Positions 55,574 to 63,831 of a stretch of DNA of 64,000 nt are shown here, piece after piece. The stretch spans positions 6,386,001 to 6,450,000 of the forward strand of contig NZ_JAUSUT010000001.1 in the NCBI RefSeq assembly GCF_030814215.1. The letters run 5' to 3'. The position numbers and the translations under genes are program-made. A model generated the notes under the pieces. That model was not told the DNA's origin. It ran no database searches and was given only the letters and a program-made list of their open reading frames with translations. Source of the stretch: Amycolatopsis thermophila (lineage in GTDB: Bacteria; Actinomycetota; Actinomycetes; Mycobacteriales; Pseudonocardiaceae). Within the stretch, counting starts at the first letter, position 1. The number at the start of each line of letters is the position of its first letter.

Positions 55574-56346
55574 CACTGCCCTCCCGTGGTCTGCTGCCCG
55601 GGCGCCGCGTTCTGCGGATCGGCCGGCGGGGCCTGCGGGTCGGGAGGCGGGGCCTGCGGATCCGCCGGCGGCGCCACCTGGCTGTCGCCCTGCGGCACGT
55701 CACCCTCGATCGGGCGGCCGCCGGCCGGGGTGCCCGGCTGCACGACCGGCGCCGCCGGCGCCTGCTGCACGGGAGCGCCCTCGGCCTTCTTCGGCTGGCC
55801 GACCACGGTCACCGACCCGTCCGGGTTCTGCACGAGGTGCGCCGGGTCGCCCGCGGGCACCATGCCCAGCGCCTTGGCGCGCTCGGCCAGCGACGACGGC
55901 GACTCGGCGCCGCTGACGTCCTGCTGGAGCTGCTCGACCCGCTCGGCCAGGGTCGCGTTGTTCTCGCGCAGCTGCTCCAGCCGGTAGGAGTCCGCGATCG
56001 CCTGGGTGGACAGCAGCAACGTGGTCACCACGCCCGCGCCGAGCAGCACCATCACCAGCATCACGAACGTCGCGCGCGACCGCGGCATCCGCAGCTTCAG
56101 CCGGGTCGTCCGCCGCTGCGGCTCCGGCCTCGCCTTGAGGCCCTCGGCCCGCTGCGCGCGCCGGGCGTAGGCGCGCTCGGCGGCGGTGCTGCGCTGGGGT
56201 TGCTGGCGGGGCTGCTGCTGGGGACGGCGGCGGCGCTTCGCCGGTACCGGGGTGCCCAGGCCCTCCTCGGCGGGGACGTCCGAACGGCGGGGGCGCCGTC
56301 GCGGCTCGGCACCGGCCTGCCTGCGCGTGCGCGTGGGCGCTGTCAT
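55573..56346 (-). CDS. ftsL: FtsL-like septum protein
   Basis: A 257-residue bitopic protein at the ftsL position. It has a long Arg/Gln-rich cytoplasmic part (~90 residues), a membrane segment (about 93-115, [19 protein letters not shown]), a coiled coil [20 protein letters not shown], then a ~90-residue Pro/Gln/Asp tail with DPQAPP repeats. E. coli FtsL is about half this size; long extensions are usual in actinobacteria. Its ATG overlaps the rsmH stop. Confidence 0.85.
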   Translation of the reverse strand: MTAPTRTRRQAGAEPRRRPRRSDVPAEEGLGTPVPAKRRRRPQQQPRQQPQRSTAAERAYARRAQRAEGLKARPEPQRRTTRLKLRMPRSRATFVMLVMVLLGAGVVTTLLLSTQAIADSYRLEQLRENNATLAERVEQLQQDVSGAESPSSLAERAKALGMVPAGDPAHLVQNPDGSVTVVGQPKKAEGAPVQQAPAAPVVQPGTPAGGRPIEGDVPQGDSQVAPPADPQAPPPDPQAPPADPQNAAPGQQTTGGQ

Positions 56347-57302
56347 GCGTCCGCCTCCTTGATCCGTTCGGCGACCCGGAGGCGCACGGACGCGGCCCGC
56401 GGGTTCTCTTCGATTTCCGCTTCGGACGCCTTCTCGGCGCCACGGGTGATCAGCTTCAGTTCCGGCCCGTGGCCGGGGAGTTCGACGGGCAGGCCGGGCG
56501 GGGTGCGCGACTTCGCCAGCTCCGCGAAGGCCTGCTTGACGATCCGGTCCTCCAGCGAGTGGTAGGACTCCACCACGATCCGGCCGCCGACGCGCAGCGC
56601 GCCCAGCGCCGCCGGGATCGCCCGCCGCAGCACCTCCAGCTCGCCGTTGACCTCGATCCGCAGCGCCTGGAACGTGCGCTTGGCCGGGTGCCCGCCGGTG
56701 CGCCGGCTGGCGGCCGGGACCGCGTCGTAGAGCAGCCGCACCAGCCGCTCGCTGCGGTCGAACGGCTCGCGCGCCCGCTCCGCGACGATCGCCTTGACGA
56801 TCCGCTGAGCGAAACGCTCCTCGCCGTAGTCGCGCAGGATTCGCACCAGCTCGCCGGGTTCGTAGGTGTTGAGGACGTCGGCGGCGGTGCGTCCGGTGGT
56901 GGGGTCCATCCGCATGTCCAGCGGTGCGTCGCGCGCGTAGGAGAACCCGCGCTCCTCCTCGTCCAGCTGCATCGAGGAGACCCCGAGGTCGAACATCACA
57001 CCGTCCACACGGGACAGCCCGAGCCGGGCGAGGACGTCGGGCAGGGTGTCGTAGACCGCGTGCACGAGCTGGACGCGGTCGCCGAACTCGGCCAGCCGCG
57101 CGGCGGACTTCTCGAGCGCGTGCGGATCGCGGTCCAGCCCGATGAGCGTCAGCTGGGGGAACGCGGTGAGCAGTGCCTCGGAGTGCCCGCCCAGGCCGGT
57201 GGTCGCGTCGACCGCGACGGCCGGGCGGCCCTCGAGCGCGGGGGTGAACAGCTCCAGCACGCGGCCGGTCATGACCGGTACGTGCGCGAACTCGGCTGCC
57301 AC
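56343..57302 (-). CDS. rsmH: 16S rRNA m4C1402 methyltransferase RsmH
   Basis: A 319-residue SAM-dependent methyltransferase: [27 protein letters not shown] (32-45), [15 protein letters not shown] and [15 protein letters not shown]. It methylates C1402 in the ribosomal P site. The GTG at 57302 has AGGGGG eight bases upstream; another GTG three codons earlier would overlap that site. Confidence 0.95.
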   Translation of the reverse strand: MAAEFAHVPVMTGRVLELFTPALEGRPAVAVDATTGLGGHSEALLTAFPQLTLIGLDRDPHALEKSAARLAEFGDRVQLVHAVYDTLPDVLARLGLSRVDGVMFDLGVSSMQLDEEERGFSYARDAPLDMRMDPTTGRTAADVLNTYEPGELVRILRDYGEERFAQRIVKAIVAERAREPFDRSERLVRLLYDAVPAASRRTGGHPAKRTFQALRIEVNGELEVLRRAIPAALGALRVGGRIVVESYHSLEDRIVKQAFAELAKSRTPPGLPVELPGHGPELKLITRGAEKASEAEIEENPRAASVRLRVAERIKEADA

Positions 57303-57500
57303 TTGTCCCACCCCCTGAAAAACCGTCGTGCCGGATGCCGTCAGGTCCCCGCCCGCCCGCTGCGAACCTGGTGCCGGGGAAGGTGCACCAGGGCCACTGA
57401 GCGGACAGAGGCCTCACGACATCCGCCGCCGGATGCCGCCCCCACTGCGTTGCTGCTCCCGGGCCCGCGCCCCCCGACGGCGCGGGTCACCGTACCCCGT

Positions 57501-57932
57501 TCAGAAGACCCCTGGCAGGACCTCTTCCTGGGCCTTCGCGTAGCTGTCCTCGTGTTCCTCCAGGTAGGACTCCCACCGCTGGGCGTCCCAGATCTCCAGC
57601 CTGGTGATGGCCCCGATCACCACGCACTCCTTGTTGAGCCCGGCGTAGCGCCGCAGCTCGGGCGCGATCGCGATGCGCCCCTGGCCGTCCGGACGCTGCT
57701 CGTCCGTGCCGGCGAACAGGTACCGCTGGTAGGCCCGCACCGACTCGTTGGTGAAGGGCGCCTCCGCGACCTTGCGGGCCAGCTGCTCGAACTCCGCGCG
57801 CGGGAAGACGAAGAGGCAGTGATCTTGCCCCTTGGTGACCATGAGCCCACCTGCCAGCGCGTCGCGGAACTTCGCGGGCAGCGTGAGCCGCCCCTTGTCG
57901 TCCAGCTTCGGGGTGTGGGTGCCGAGGAACAC
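57501..57932 (-). CDS. mraZ: Transcriptional regulator MraZ
   Basis: A 143-residue protein with two tandem AbrB-like halves: [20 protein letters not shown] and [18 protein letters not shown]. It forms rings that bind repeated sites in its own promoter and controls the dcw cluster. The GTG giving [12 protein letters not shown] matches the canonical MFLGT start and has GGAGG nine bases upstream; a GTG two codons earlier has too short a spacing. It is followed by ~200 bp before rsmH. Confidence 0.95.
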   Translation of the reverse strand: MFLGTHTPKLDDKGRLTLPAKFRDALAGGLMVTKGQDHCLFVFPRAEFEQLARKVAEAPFTNESVRAYQRYLFAGTDEQRPDGQGRIAIAPELRRYAGLNKECVVIGAITRLEIWDAQRWESYLEEHEDSYAKAQEEVLPGVF

Positions 57933-57997
57933 CGGCACTCACCTCCCCACCGCCCCCGGTGATCCCACCGGTCGCGGCCCCGGGGGCCTCCCTTCCG

Positions 57998-58039
57998 CCC
58001 CACTGGCCACCACCGTACCCCACTTTTCCCCACAGTCAA
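57998..58039 (-). promoter_or_regulatory. mraZ promoter with MraZ operator (four 10-bp-spaced repeats)
   Basis: On the minus strand, six-base repeats GTGGGG, GTGGGG, GTGGTG and GTGGGG occur at plus positions 58028-58033, 58018-58023, 58008-58013 and 57998-58003, exactly 10 bases apart. TTGACT (58034-58039) and TACGGT (58012-58017) fit -35/-10 boxes with a 16-base spacer that contains two of the repeats. Direct TGGG-type repeats with this phase are the known MraZ binding pattern, so binding would block the promoter. Confidence 0.82.
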
Positions 58040-58886
58040 CGTGGAAGACGTGCCCTTCCGGGCGATCCTCCGAACGTTTTCCCAGGTCAGCGACCGGGGG
58101 GCGAAGTGGGGACACGGTGGGGGGCGCCCGGGCCCCTCCCCCGCGGCGGTTAGCTCAGGCGCCCCTCCGGACCCCGTGACGGGCCCCTCCGGGGGGTGGG
58201 TGGGCGGAAGTGGGGGGCGCGGTGGTGGACGGTGGGGGCGCCGGTGGTGCGGAGTGGGGGGGCGCCGGTGGTGGAGGGTGGGGTCACCGATGGCGCGGGG
58301 GTGGGCGCCGGTGGGGTGCCGGTCGCCGGGGGTGAGGACGCGGGTGGAGCGGGGTGGCGAGCCACGGCGCGGGGCCGCTGTCGGGGGGCGGCACCCCGAC
58401 GGCCCCGCGAGCCGGGCCCATGCAGGCAGCACCGAGCGGGAACCTCCGCGCGCGCCCAGCACCGGCACCGGAGGTGGCGAGCCACGGCGCGGGGCCGCTA
58501 TCGGGGGGCGGCACCCCGACGGCCCCGCGAGCCGGGCTCATGCAGGCAGCACCGAGCGGGAACCTCCGCGCGCGCCCAGCGCCGGCGCCGGTGAGCGCAG
58601 GCGGGACCGCAGCGGAGGCCTCGATGGCGCAGCGGCAACTCTGCGGCGCGGTGGAGGCGCCGAGAACGCGGGTGGTGGGAAGTGGAGGCCCGGTGACGGG
58701 CCCTTCCGAGCCCGGGGGGCGCGGTGGTGGATGGTGGGATGGTGCCGCCGAGCGGCAACCGCGACGGGCCTGCGCCGCCGGCGGCAACTACAGCTGGCCC
58801 ATGGCGCGAAGCGGCAGCGTGGCGCGAAGCCGCAGCCGCCGTCCGCGGGGATGCGGTCACCGAAACCGGCGGAACGCGGGTCCGGC
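58040..58886. other. Long GC-rich intergenic region upstream of mraZ
   Basis: About 850 bases between the mraZ promoter and the EspG-like pseudogene stop. It contains G-rich stretches (GGTGGGG-type runs at 58190-58330) and a two-copy 120-bp tandem repeat. Open frames on both strands are long only because of base composition: they have Gly/Pro/Arg/Ala-rich, repeat-mirroring products and no plausible ribosome binding site. No RNA gene recognised. Confidence 0.6.
58353..58592. repeat. Tandem duplication, 2 x 120 bp
   Basis: Unit one (58353-58472) and unit two (58473-58592) both start GGTGGCGAGCCACGGCGCGG and differ at only a handful of bases. The period is exactly 120 bases, divisible by three, but no frame looks like a real protein. 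Confidence 0.88.
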
Positions 58887-59127
58887 TCAGCCGAGCAGCT
58901 CGGCGAGCCTCGCGGCGAGACGGGCCGAGTCGGTGGGCACCAGGTTCATCCAGTCCGCTCCCCCGCGTCCCGGCGCCACCGTCGCGAGGTAGGCGCCGAG
59001 GTCGGTGCGGAACCAGCTCACCCCGCCGACCCGGCGCAGCCGCCCGCCCTCGCGCACCCGCACCGAGAACTGCCCGGCACCGAGCACCGGCCGGGACCGG
59101 ATCGCGCGCAGCTCGGCCAGCTGCTGC

Positions 59128-59253
59128 TCCGTGCCTCGCGAATGCCCCCTGCCTCCCGAATGCCCCGTGCCCCGCGAAAGCCCCGTGCCCCGCGAACACC
59201 CTGTGCCCCGCGACCACTCCGCGCCGCTCGAACACTCCGTGCCCCGCGAACCC
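59128..59253 (-). repeat. Seven 18-bp repeats inside the EspG-like gene
   Basis: Seven imperfect 18-base units of the form CCGTGCCCCGCGAANNCN on the plus strand. On the minus strand they encode variants of SRGTGC/SRGTGL/SRGTGH, forming a ~42-residue Gly/Ser/Arg insert in the middle of the protein. Units are in frame. Confidence 0.85.
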
Positions 59254-59291
59254 GCGTCGCTGGGGAGCGCGTCGACGGGCAGGCTCACCCC

Positions 59292-59305
59292 GTACCCCGT
59301 ACCCC
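59292..59305. repeat. 7-bp tandem duplication causing the frameshift
   Basis: GTACCCC occurs twice in direct succession (59292-59298 and 59299-59305), preceded by the similar TCACCCC. Losing one copy restores the EspG-like reading frame. Confidence 0.88.
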
Positions 59306-59711
59306 GGTCCCGGCGCCAGCGGCGGCAGCAGGCCGACCACCGCGGCCCAGATCTCGCTGTCGCGGATGCCGGACAGCCCGATCGTCCTGCTCGGCTGCGC
59401 CGCGAGCACACCCCGCCTGCCCCCGGCGGCCGCCACGGCGCGGAACGGCGTCTCGGCGTCCAGCTCGGGCAGCGCCTCGCACTCGACGTACACCTCGGCC
59501 GATGCCAGGGTGGTCAGCCGGTCCGCCAGGGCGGGGTCGAGGCTGTCGCCGTCGGCGAGGTTGCGCTCGGCCAGGTTCGCGTACACGGCGCGGCGGATCT
59601 CGGCGCGTTCGGCCCCGGTCGAGCCGACGCTGCGGACGTCCAGCGGCACCGGCACCCGGGTGTGCCCGAGGTCGTGCCACAGGATGTCGAACGCGGACGC
59701 CGAGACCCGGA

Positions 59712-60269
59712 TCACCGCTCCCCCAGCTCCGGTGGCTCGTCGAAGAACCGGCCGGGCACCGACTCGCGCAACGCGGCGTCGCGGGAGTTGAGCACGTCGA
59801 TCGCCTTCTGGCGGGCCTCCTCGGCGGCTGCGCGGCGCCGCTCCATCGCCTCCGACAACCCGGCGAGCGCCGCGAGGTCCCCGCCCGTGGCGGCCTCGCG
59901 GATCATCGCCACCGGGTCGTAGACCACCGGCGGCGGCATCTCGTCACGGGCCCGCGCGGCGATCCCGGCCTGGCGGCCGACCGCGTCCGACACGGCCAGC
60001 GACAACTCGCTCGCGTGCCCGGACCAGTTCCGCGCCTTCGCCAGCGTCGCGCGCAGCGCCTCGCCCGCGGGCCCGGCGAACGCCTCGCCCGCCTGGCCGG
60101 AGATCGCGCCCAGCACCTGCGCCGCCTCGCGCATCCGCGCGGCCAGCCCGGCCCACTGCTCGCCGATCTGCCCGGCGGTCGCCGGGTCGTTGCCGTCGGC
60201 GACCTCGGCCGCCATCGCCTCGTGGCTGTAGGACTCGTACCGCCGCACCGGTTCGGGCACCTGGTTCAC
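59712..60269 (-). CDS. PPE/WXG100-like ESX-associated helical protein
   Basis: A 185-residue helical protein. YESYSHEAMAAEVADGNDP, QWAGLAARMREAAQVLGAI and GQAGEAFAGPAGEALRATL recall the helical hairpin of PPE/WXG100 proteins, with a W near residue 39. It follows the DUF3558 lipoprotein and overlaps the EspG-like gene by GTGA; EspG proteins bind just this type of partner. Probably a type VII substrate or structural partner. GTG start after AGGAGCGAGTGC. Confidence 0.7.
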   Translation of the reverse strand: MNQVPEPVRRYESYSHEAMAAEVADGNDPATAGQIGEQWAGLAARMREAAQVLGAISGQAGEAFAGPAGEALRATLAKARNWSGHASELSLAVSDAVGRQAGIAARARDEMPPPVVYDPVAMIREAATGGDLAALAGLSEAMERRRAAAEEARQKAIDVLNSRDAALRESVPGRFFDEPPELGER

Positions 60270-60279
60270 GCACTCGCTC

Positions 60280-60810
60280 CTAGGGCAGTTTCGGCTCGAT
60301 CAGCGCGGCCACGGTGTCCGCCCGCCGGCACGCCAGCTGCGTGTCCGTGAACCCGGCGTTGGTGACGTCCACCTGGACGCTGGCCTCCTGCCCGACGCCG
60401 AGCAGGACCGCGCACGTGCCGTCACCGGCGCTGCGATCGGACACCCGGAAACCCTTGTGCCTGCCGACGGTGACCCGCTTGCCGGTCCCCTTGTCGATCT
60501 CCAGCGCGGTCAGGGGCGCGTCCTCGGCGAGGGTGACGGTGACGCCGAACGTGGCGGGCTCGCTCCAGTCGCACGCGCGCGCCGGGCCGATGGTCTTCTC
60601 CTTGCCCAGCGACGTCAGGCCCGCGGTCGAGCGGTCGGTCGCCGAGAGCAGGTCGCACGGTTTCAGCGCGGCCAGCCCGGCCGGCGGCGGGCTGGCGGGC
60701 GCGCTCGGGGGCACCGGCCCGGTGGTCGGCGCGGACCCGGCCCCCGGGGACTGCCCGCACGCGGCGAGCAGCAGCCCGGCCGCGGCCAGCACGAGGACCG
60801 TCGCGCGCAT
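60280..60810 (-). CDS. DUF3558 lipoprotein
   Basis: A 176-residue predicted lipoprotein. The signal sequence MRATVLVLAAAGLLLAAC ends in a lipobox (LLAAC), then a Ser/Pro linker and the DUF3558 domain with PCDLLSATDRS, ACDWSEP and a late CRRAD; cysteines suggest two disulfides. DUF3558 proteins are common near ESX genes in Pseudonocardiales. Function unknown. Start taken at the ATG; a GTG four codons earlier overlaps the neighbour. Confidence 0.83.
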   Translation of the reverse strand: MRATVLVLAAAGLLLAACGQSPGAGSAPTTGPVPPSAPASPPPAGLAALKPCDLLSATDRSTAGLTSLGKEKTIGPARACDWSEPATFGVTVTLAEDAPLTALEIDKGTGKRVTVGRHKGFRVSDRSAGDGTCAVLLGVGQEASVQVDVTNAGFTDTQLACRRADTVAALIEPKLP

Positions 60811-60814
60811 CCGC

Positions 60815-61165
60815 TCAGCCACCGCTGCAGTCGACGCCCTCGGCGGCGGCGTCGTCGCTGTCGGAGTACCGCTTCAGCGCGCGGCTGATGTTCGTCTTGA
60901 GCGTCTCCAGCTCTTGCCCGAACGCGATGAGCGAGTCGGCGGCCGAGCCGGGCCCGCCCAGGCCGTAGCGCGCCATGAACTCGCCGATCTCCCCCGCGTA
61001 CCCGGCGCCCAGTGGCACGGTGCGGCCGAGTACGCGGGCTTCGCGCACCATTTCGCCGACGGTGTCCTGCAACCGGCTGATCTGCTGATAGGCACCGGCC
61101 GCCAGCTCGGGCGAGACCGCGAACGCCCCCGCGTTCACGTCCAGGCCGCTGTGCGTGTCGGTCAT
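60815..61165 (-). CDS. WXG100/EspC-like small helical protein
   Basis: A 116-residue helical protein: SPELAAGAYQQISRLQDTVGEM, VREARVLGRTVPLGAGYAG and DSLIAFGQELETLKTNISRAL. Two amphipathic helices joined by a Gly-rich turn resemble type VII secreted helix-hairpin proteins, but no WxG is present. First gene of the small ESX-associated cassette. A TATGCT -10-like box lies about 45 bp upstream (61210-61215), at low confidence. Confidence 0.65.
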   Translation of the reverse strand: MTDTHSGLDVNAGAFAVSPELAAGAYQQISRLQDTVGEMVREARVLGRTVPLGAGYAGEIGEFMARYGLGGPGSAADSLIAFGQELETLKTNISRALKRYSDSDDAAAEGVDCSGG

Positions 61166-61409
61166 CGGTTGTGTTCGCACCTCTCGGTAGCCGGCCGGTT
61201 CCGCACCGCAGCATACCGGCCGAATCGAATTCAGGGTTCTTCGACCGACTTGGCCCGCGTTTGACACACTGGATGCGAGGCTGGGTGCCGGGGCGGGCCA
61301 CCGCGGGCGAAACCCGGCTGTGAGATCCTTCCGCGCCGCGGCACGGTCCAGAACGAGGGCCGCACCCGTGTTCCGGTTTTGAGATAGGGCTTCGGCACCA
61401 GGAGGTCGA

Positions 61410-62486
61410 GTGACGTCGAGGACACAGCCGGCAACGCCCGGGGAGTACACCGGCGAGCAGGCGCCGTACCACCCCTCCGGCGCGAGCCCGGCGCAGGGCG
61501 TGCCGATCAGCCACAACGGCCACGGTGAGCTGCACGAGACGATGCGCCGCATCGCCTCGAACGTCGAGCGCGTGCTGGTCGGCAAGCCCGAGGTGGTGCG
61601 CGTGGCGCTGGTGACGCTGCTGGCCGAGGGCCACCTGCTGGTCGAGGACGTGCCGGGCGTCGGCAAGACGTCGCTGGCCAAGGCGCTGGCCCGGTCGATC
61701 GACTGCACGGTCAGCCGCATCCAGTTCACGCCCGACCTGCTGCCCAGCGACGTCACCGGCGTGTCGATCTACAACCGGCAGACCGGCGATTTCGAGTTCC
61801 GGCCCGGCCCGGTGTTCGCCAACATCGTGGTCGGCGACGAGATCAACCGCGCCTCGCCCAAGACCCAGTCGGCGCTGCTGGAGTGCATGGAGGAGAAGCA
61901 GGTCACGGTCGACACCACGACCTACCGGCTCGACGATCCCTTCATGGTCATCGCCACCCAGAACCCGATCGAGATGGAGGGCACCTACGCCCTGCCCGAG
62001 GCGCAGCGCGACCGGTTCACCGCGCGCGTGTCGATCGGCTACCCCGACCAGCAGGCCGAGCTGGCGATGGTCGACGAGCACGCCGGCCACGACCCCCTCG
62101 CCGACCTGCAGCCGGTGTCCGACGCGGCCACCCTCCAGCGGCTGATCCACTCGGTGCGCGCGGTGCACATCGCGCCGGAGGTGCGCAGGTACGCCGTCGA
62201 CCTGGTGGCGGCCACGCGCCAGGTGCCGGAGATCCGGCTGGGTGCCTCGCCGCGCGCCACGCTGCAGCTGGTCCGCTCCGCGCGCGCGCAGGCCGCGCTG
62301 TCCGGCCGCGACTTCGTCGTCCCGGACGACCTGCACGCCGTGGCCGTCCCGGTGCTCGCGCACCGGCTCGTGCTGACCACCGAGGCGCACGCGGCCCGCC
62401 GCTCCGCGACCGACGTGGTCCGCGCGGTGCTGCACCGGGTGCCGGTGCCGCAGGGCGGTCACCCGCAGACCGCCGGACGCCGGTAG
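61410..62486 (+). CDS. MoxR-family AAA+ ATPase
   Basis: A 358-residue AAA+ protein. The Walker A motif PGVGKTSLA (82-90), Walker B VVGDEINRA (140-148), the sensor region FMVIATQNPIEMEGTYALPEAQ and RDRFTARVSIGYP are diagnostic of MoxR/AAA_3. A ~40-residue disordered N-terminus precedes the domain. MoxR proteins with DUF58 and transglutaminase-like partners form a conserved chaperone-like unit. The GTG follows CAGGAGGTCGA. It is divergent from the ESX cassette. Confidence 0.93.
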   Translation: MTSRTQPATPGEYTGEQAPYHPSGASPAQGVPISHNGHGELHETMRRIASNVERVLVGKPEVVRVALVTLLAEGHLLVEDVPGVGKTSLAKALARSIDCTVSRIQFTPDLLPSDVTGVSIYNRQTGDFEFRPGPVFANIVVGDEINRASPKTQSALLECMEEKQVTVDTTTYRLDDPFMVIATQNPIEMEGTYALPEAQRDRFTARVSIGYPDQQAELAMVDEHAGHDPLADLQPVSDAATLQRLIHSVRAVHIAPEVRRYAVDLVAATRQVPEIRLGASPRATLQLVRSARAQAALSGRDFVVPDDLHAVAVPVLAHRLVLTTEAHAARRSATDVVRAVLHRVPVPQGGHPQTAGRR

Positions 62487-62489
62487 ACG

Positions 62490-63776
62490 GTGACGGCCGG
62501 GATGTTCCGCTCACTGTCCGGGCTCACCACGCGGGGGCGGTGCCTCCTCGCCGCCGGCGTGGCGGCCGCGGTGTGCGCGGTGGTGCTCAACGAGCGCGAC
62601 CTGCTCCGCGTCGCCGTGTTCGTGGTGGCGCTGCCGCTGCTGGTCGCGCTGTTCATCGCGGCCTCGCGGGTGCGCATCGGCGCGTCCCGCAAGCTGCTGC
62701 CCGACCGGGTCTCGGCCGGCTCGGCCGGCGAGGTGGAGCTGGCGCTGTGGCTCAACGGCAAGCTGCCCGCCGGTGAGGTGCTGCTCGAGGACGGCGTGCC
62801 GTACGCGCTGGGGTCCCGCCCGCGGTTCGTCGTGGAGCGGCTGCCGCACGGCCGGGTCATCGCGCTGCGCTACCCGATCCAGCCGATGATGCGCGGCATC
62901 CAGCAGGTCGGCCCGCTGCGCGCGACGCTGACCGACCCGTTCGGGCTGTGCGAGTTCGACCGCGAGCTGATCGCGCACTCGCGGCTGGTCGTGGTGCCGA
63001 AGGTGGTGGGCCTGTGGGGCCTGCCCAGCGGCGCCGGGATCGGCGCGGGCGACGACGGGAGCGTGCGGCTGCACGCCGGCCAGGGCGAGAACGACGTGAT
63101 CGTGCGCCAGTACCGCCAGGGCGACGACCTGCGCAAGGTGCACTGGCGCTCGACCGCCCGCCGCGACGAGATCATGGTCCGTGTCGAGGAGCGGCCGTGG
63201 CGCGGCGGCACCACCGTGCTGCTGGACCACCGCGCCGCCGCCCACCACGGCACCGGCCCGGCCGCGAGCCTGGAGTGGGCGATCTCGTTCGCCGCGAGCG
63301 TCTGCCTGCACGTCCGCCGTGCCGGGCACCGGGTCCGCCTGGTCACCGAGCACGGCAAACCGCTGGCCGACGTCCCCGGCGACGGCGGCGAGGGCTACGA
63401 CAACGTGGTGCTGGACGCGCTCGCCGCGCTGCAGCCCGCGCACCAGCGCGACCTGACCACCGGCCACGACCCGGCCGAAGGGCAGGAGCTGATCGCCGTC
63501 CTGGGGACCGTGTCCAACCAGGCCGTCACCGAGCTGGCCCGGTTCCGGCCGCGCGGCATCCGCAGCCTGGCCGTGCTGCTGGACACCCCGGCCTGGTCCG
63601 GCGGGGTCAGTGCACCCGAGCAGCGCGCGGCCGCGACCGAAGAGTCGGCCGCGCTGCTGCGCGCCGCGGGCTGGGGCGTGGTCGTCGCCGGCCCGGACAC
63701 CCCGATGCCGCGGGTGTGGGCGGACCTGTGCCGCACCGCGGCGGGACGGGGCACCCTGATCGGGGGCGCACTGTGA
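62490..63776 (+). CDS. DUF58 (vWA-like) membrane protein
   Basis: A 428-residue protein with two N-terminal membrane segments (about 15-55) and a C-terminal DUF58 region with the family core DDLRKVHWRSTARRDEIMVR. It is three bases from the moxR stop and its own stop is followed by a probable transglutaminase-like gene, the standard MoxR-DUF58-TgpA order. Exact role unknown. Confidence 0.9.
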   Translation: MTAGMFRSLSGLTTRGRCLLAAGVAAAVCAVVLNERDLLRVAVFVVALPLLVALFIAASRVRIGASRKLLPDRVSAGSAGEVELALWLNGKLPAGEVLLEDGVPYALGSRPRFVVERLPHGRVIALRYPIQPMMRGIQQVGPLRATLTDPFGLCEFDRELIAHSRLVVVPKVVGLWGLPSGAGIGAGDDGSVRLHAGQGENDVIVRQYRQGDDLRKVHWRSTARRDEIMVRVEERPWRGGTTVLLDHRAAAHHGTGPAASLEWAISFAASVCLHVRRAGHRVRLVTEHGKPLADVPGDGGEGYDNVVLDALAALQPAHQRDLTTGHDPAEGQELIAVLGTVSNQAVTELARFRPRGIRSLAVLLDTPAWSGGVSAPEQRAAATEESAALLRAAGWGVVVAGPDTPMPRVWADLCRTAAGRGTLIGGAL

Positions 63777-63831
63777 GGACGCCGCCGACCACCGGCCGGG
63801 CATCCGGCCACCTGAACTCCGGGGGAACGCT

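Larger units (their letters stand above)
58887..59715 (-). pseudogene. EspG-like ESX-associated protein, frameshifted by a 7-bp tandem duplication
   Basis: The N-terminal frame (RVSASAFDILWHDLGHTR through VVGLLPPLAPG) and a second frame (YGVSLPVDALPS through SWFRTDLGAYLATVAPG to ARLAARLAELLG) together make one EspG-family protein, a chaperone of ESX PE/PPE substrates. They join at two adjacent copies of GTACCCC (59292-59305). Removing one copy restores a single 273-codon frame. Downstream, seven 18-base repeats encode SRGTGx hexapeptides. Without correction, the first frame reads on for a 405-residue nonsense product. The GTG start overlaps the upstream gene's stop. Confidence 0.78.

Noticed and set aside
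59128..59253. Possible CRISPR-like array from regularly spaced repeats
   Set aside because: The units are 18 bases, directly adjacent with no unique spacers, in frame with a protein; no cas genes.
58498..59715. Intact 405-residue EspG-like protein
   Set aside because: After about residue 137 the frame becomes a Gly/Arg/Ala-rich string, while the family C-terminus continues in another frame past the 7-bp duplication.
58041..60350. Long plus-strand frame (769 residues) through the mraZ upstream region and ESX cassette
   Set aside because: It mirrors the 120-bp repeats and is antisense to the DUF/ESX genes; no ribosome binding site or recognisable domain.
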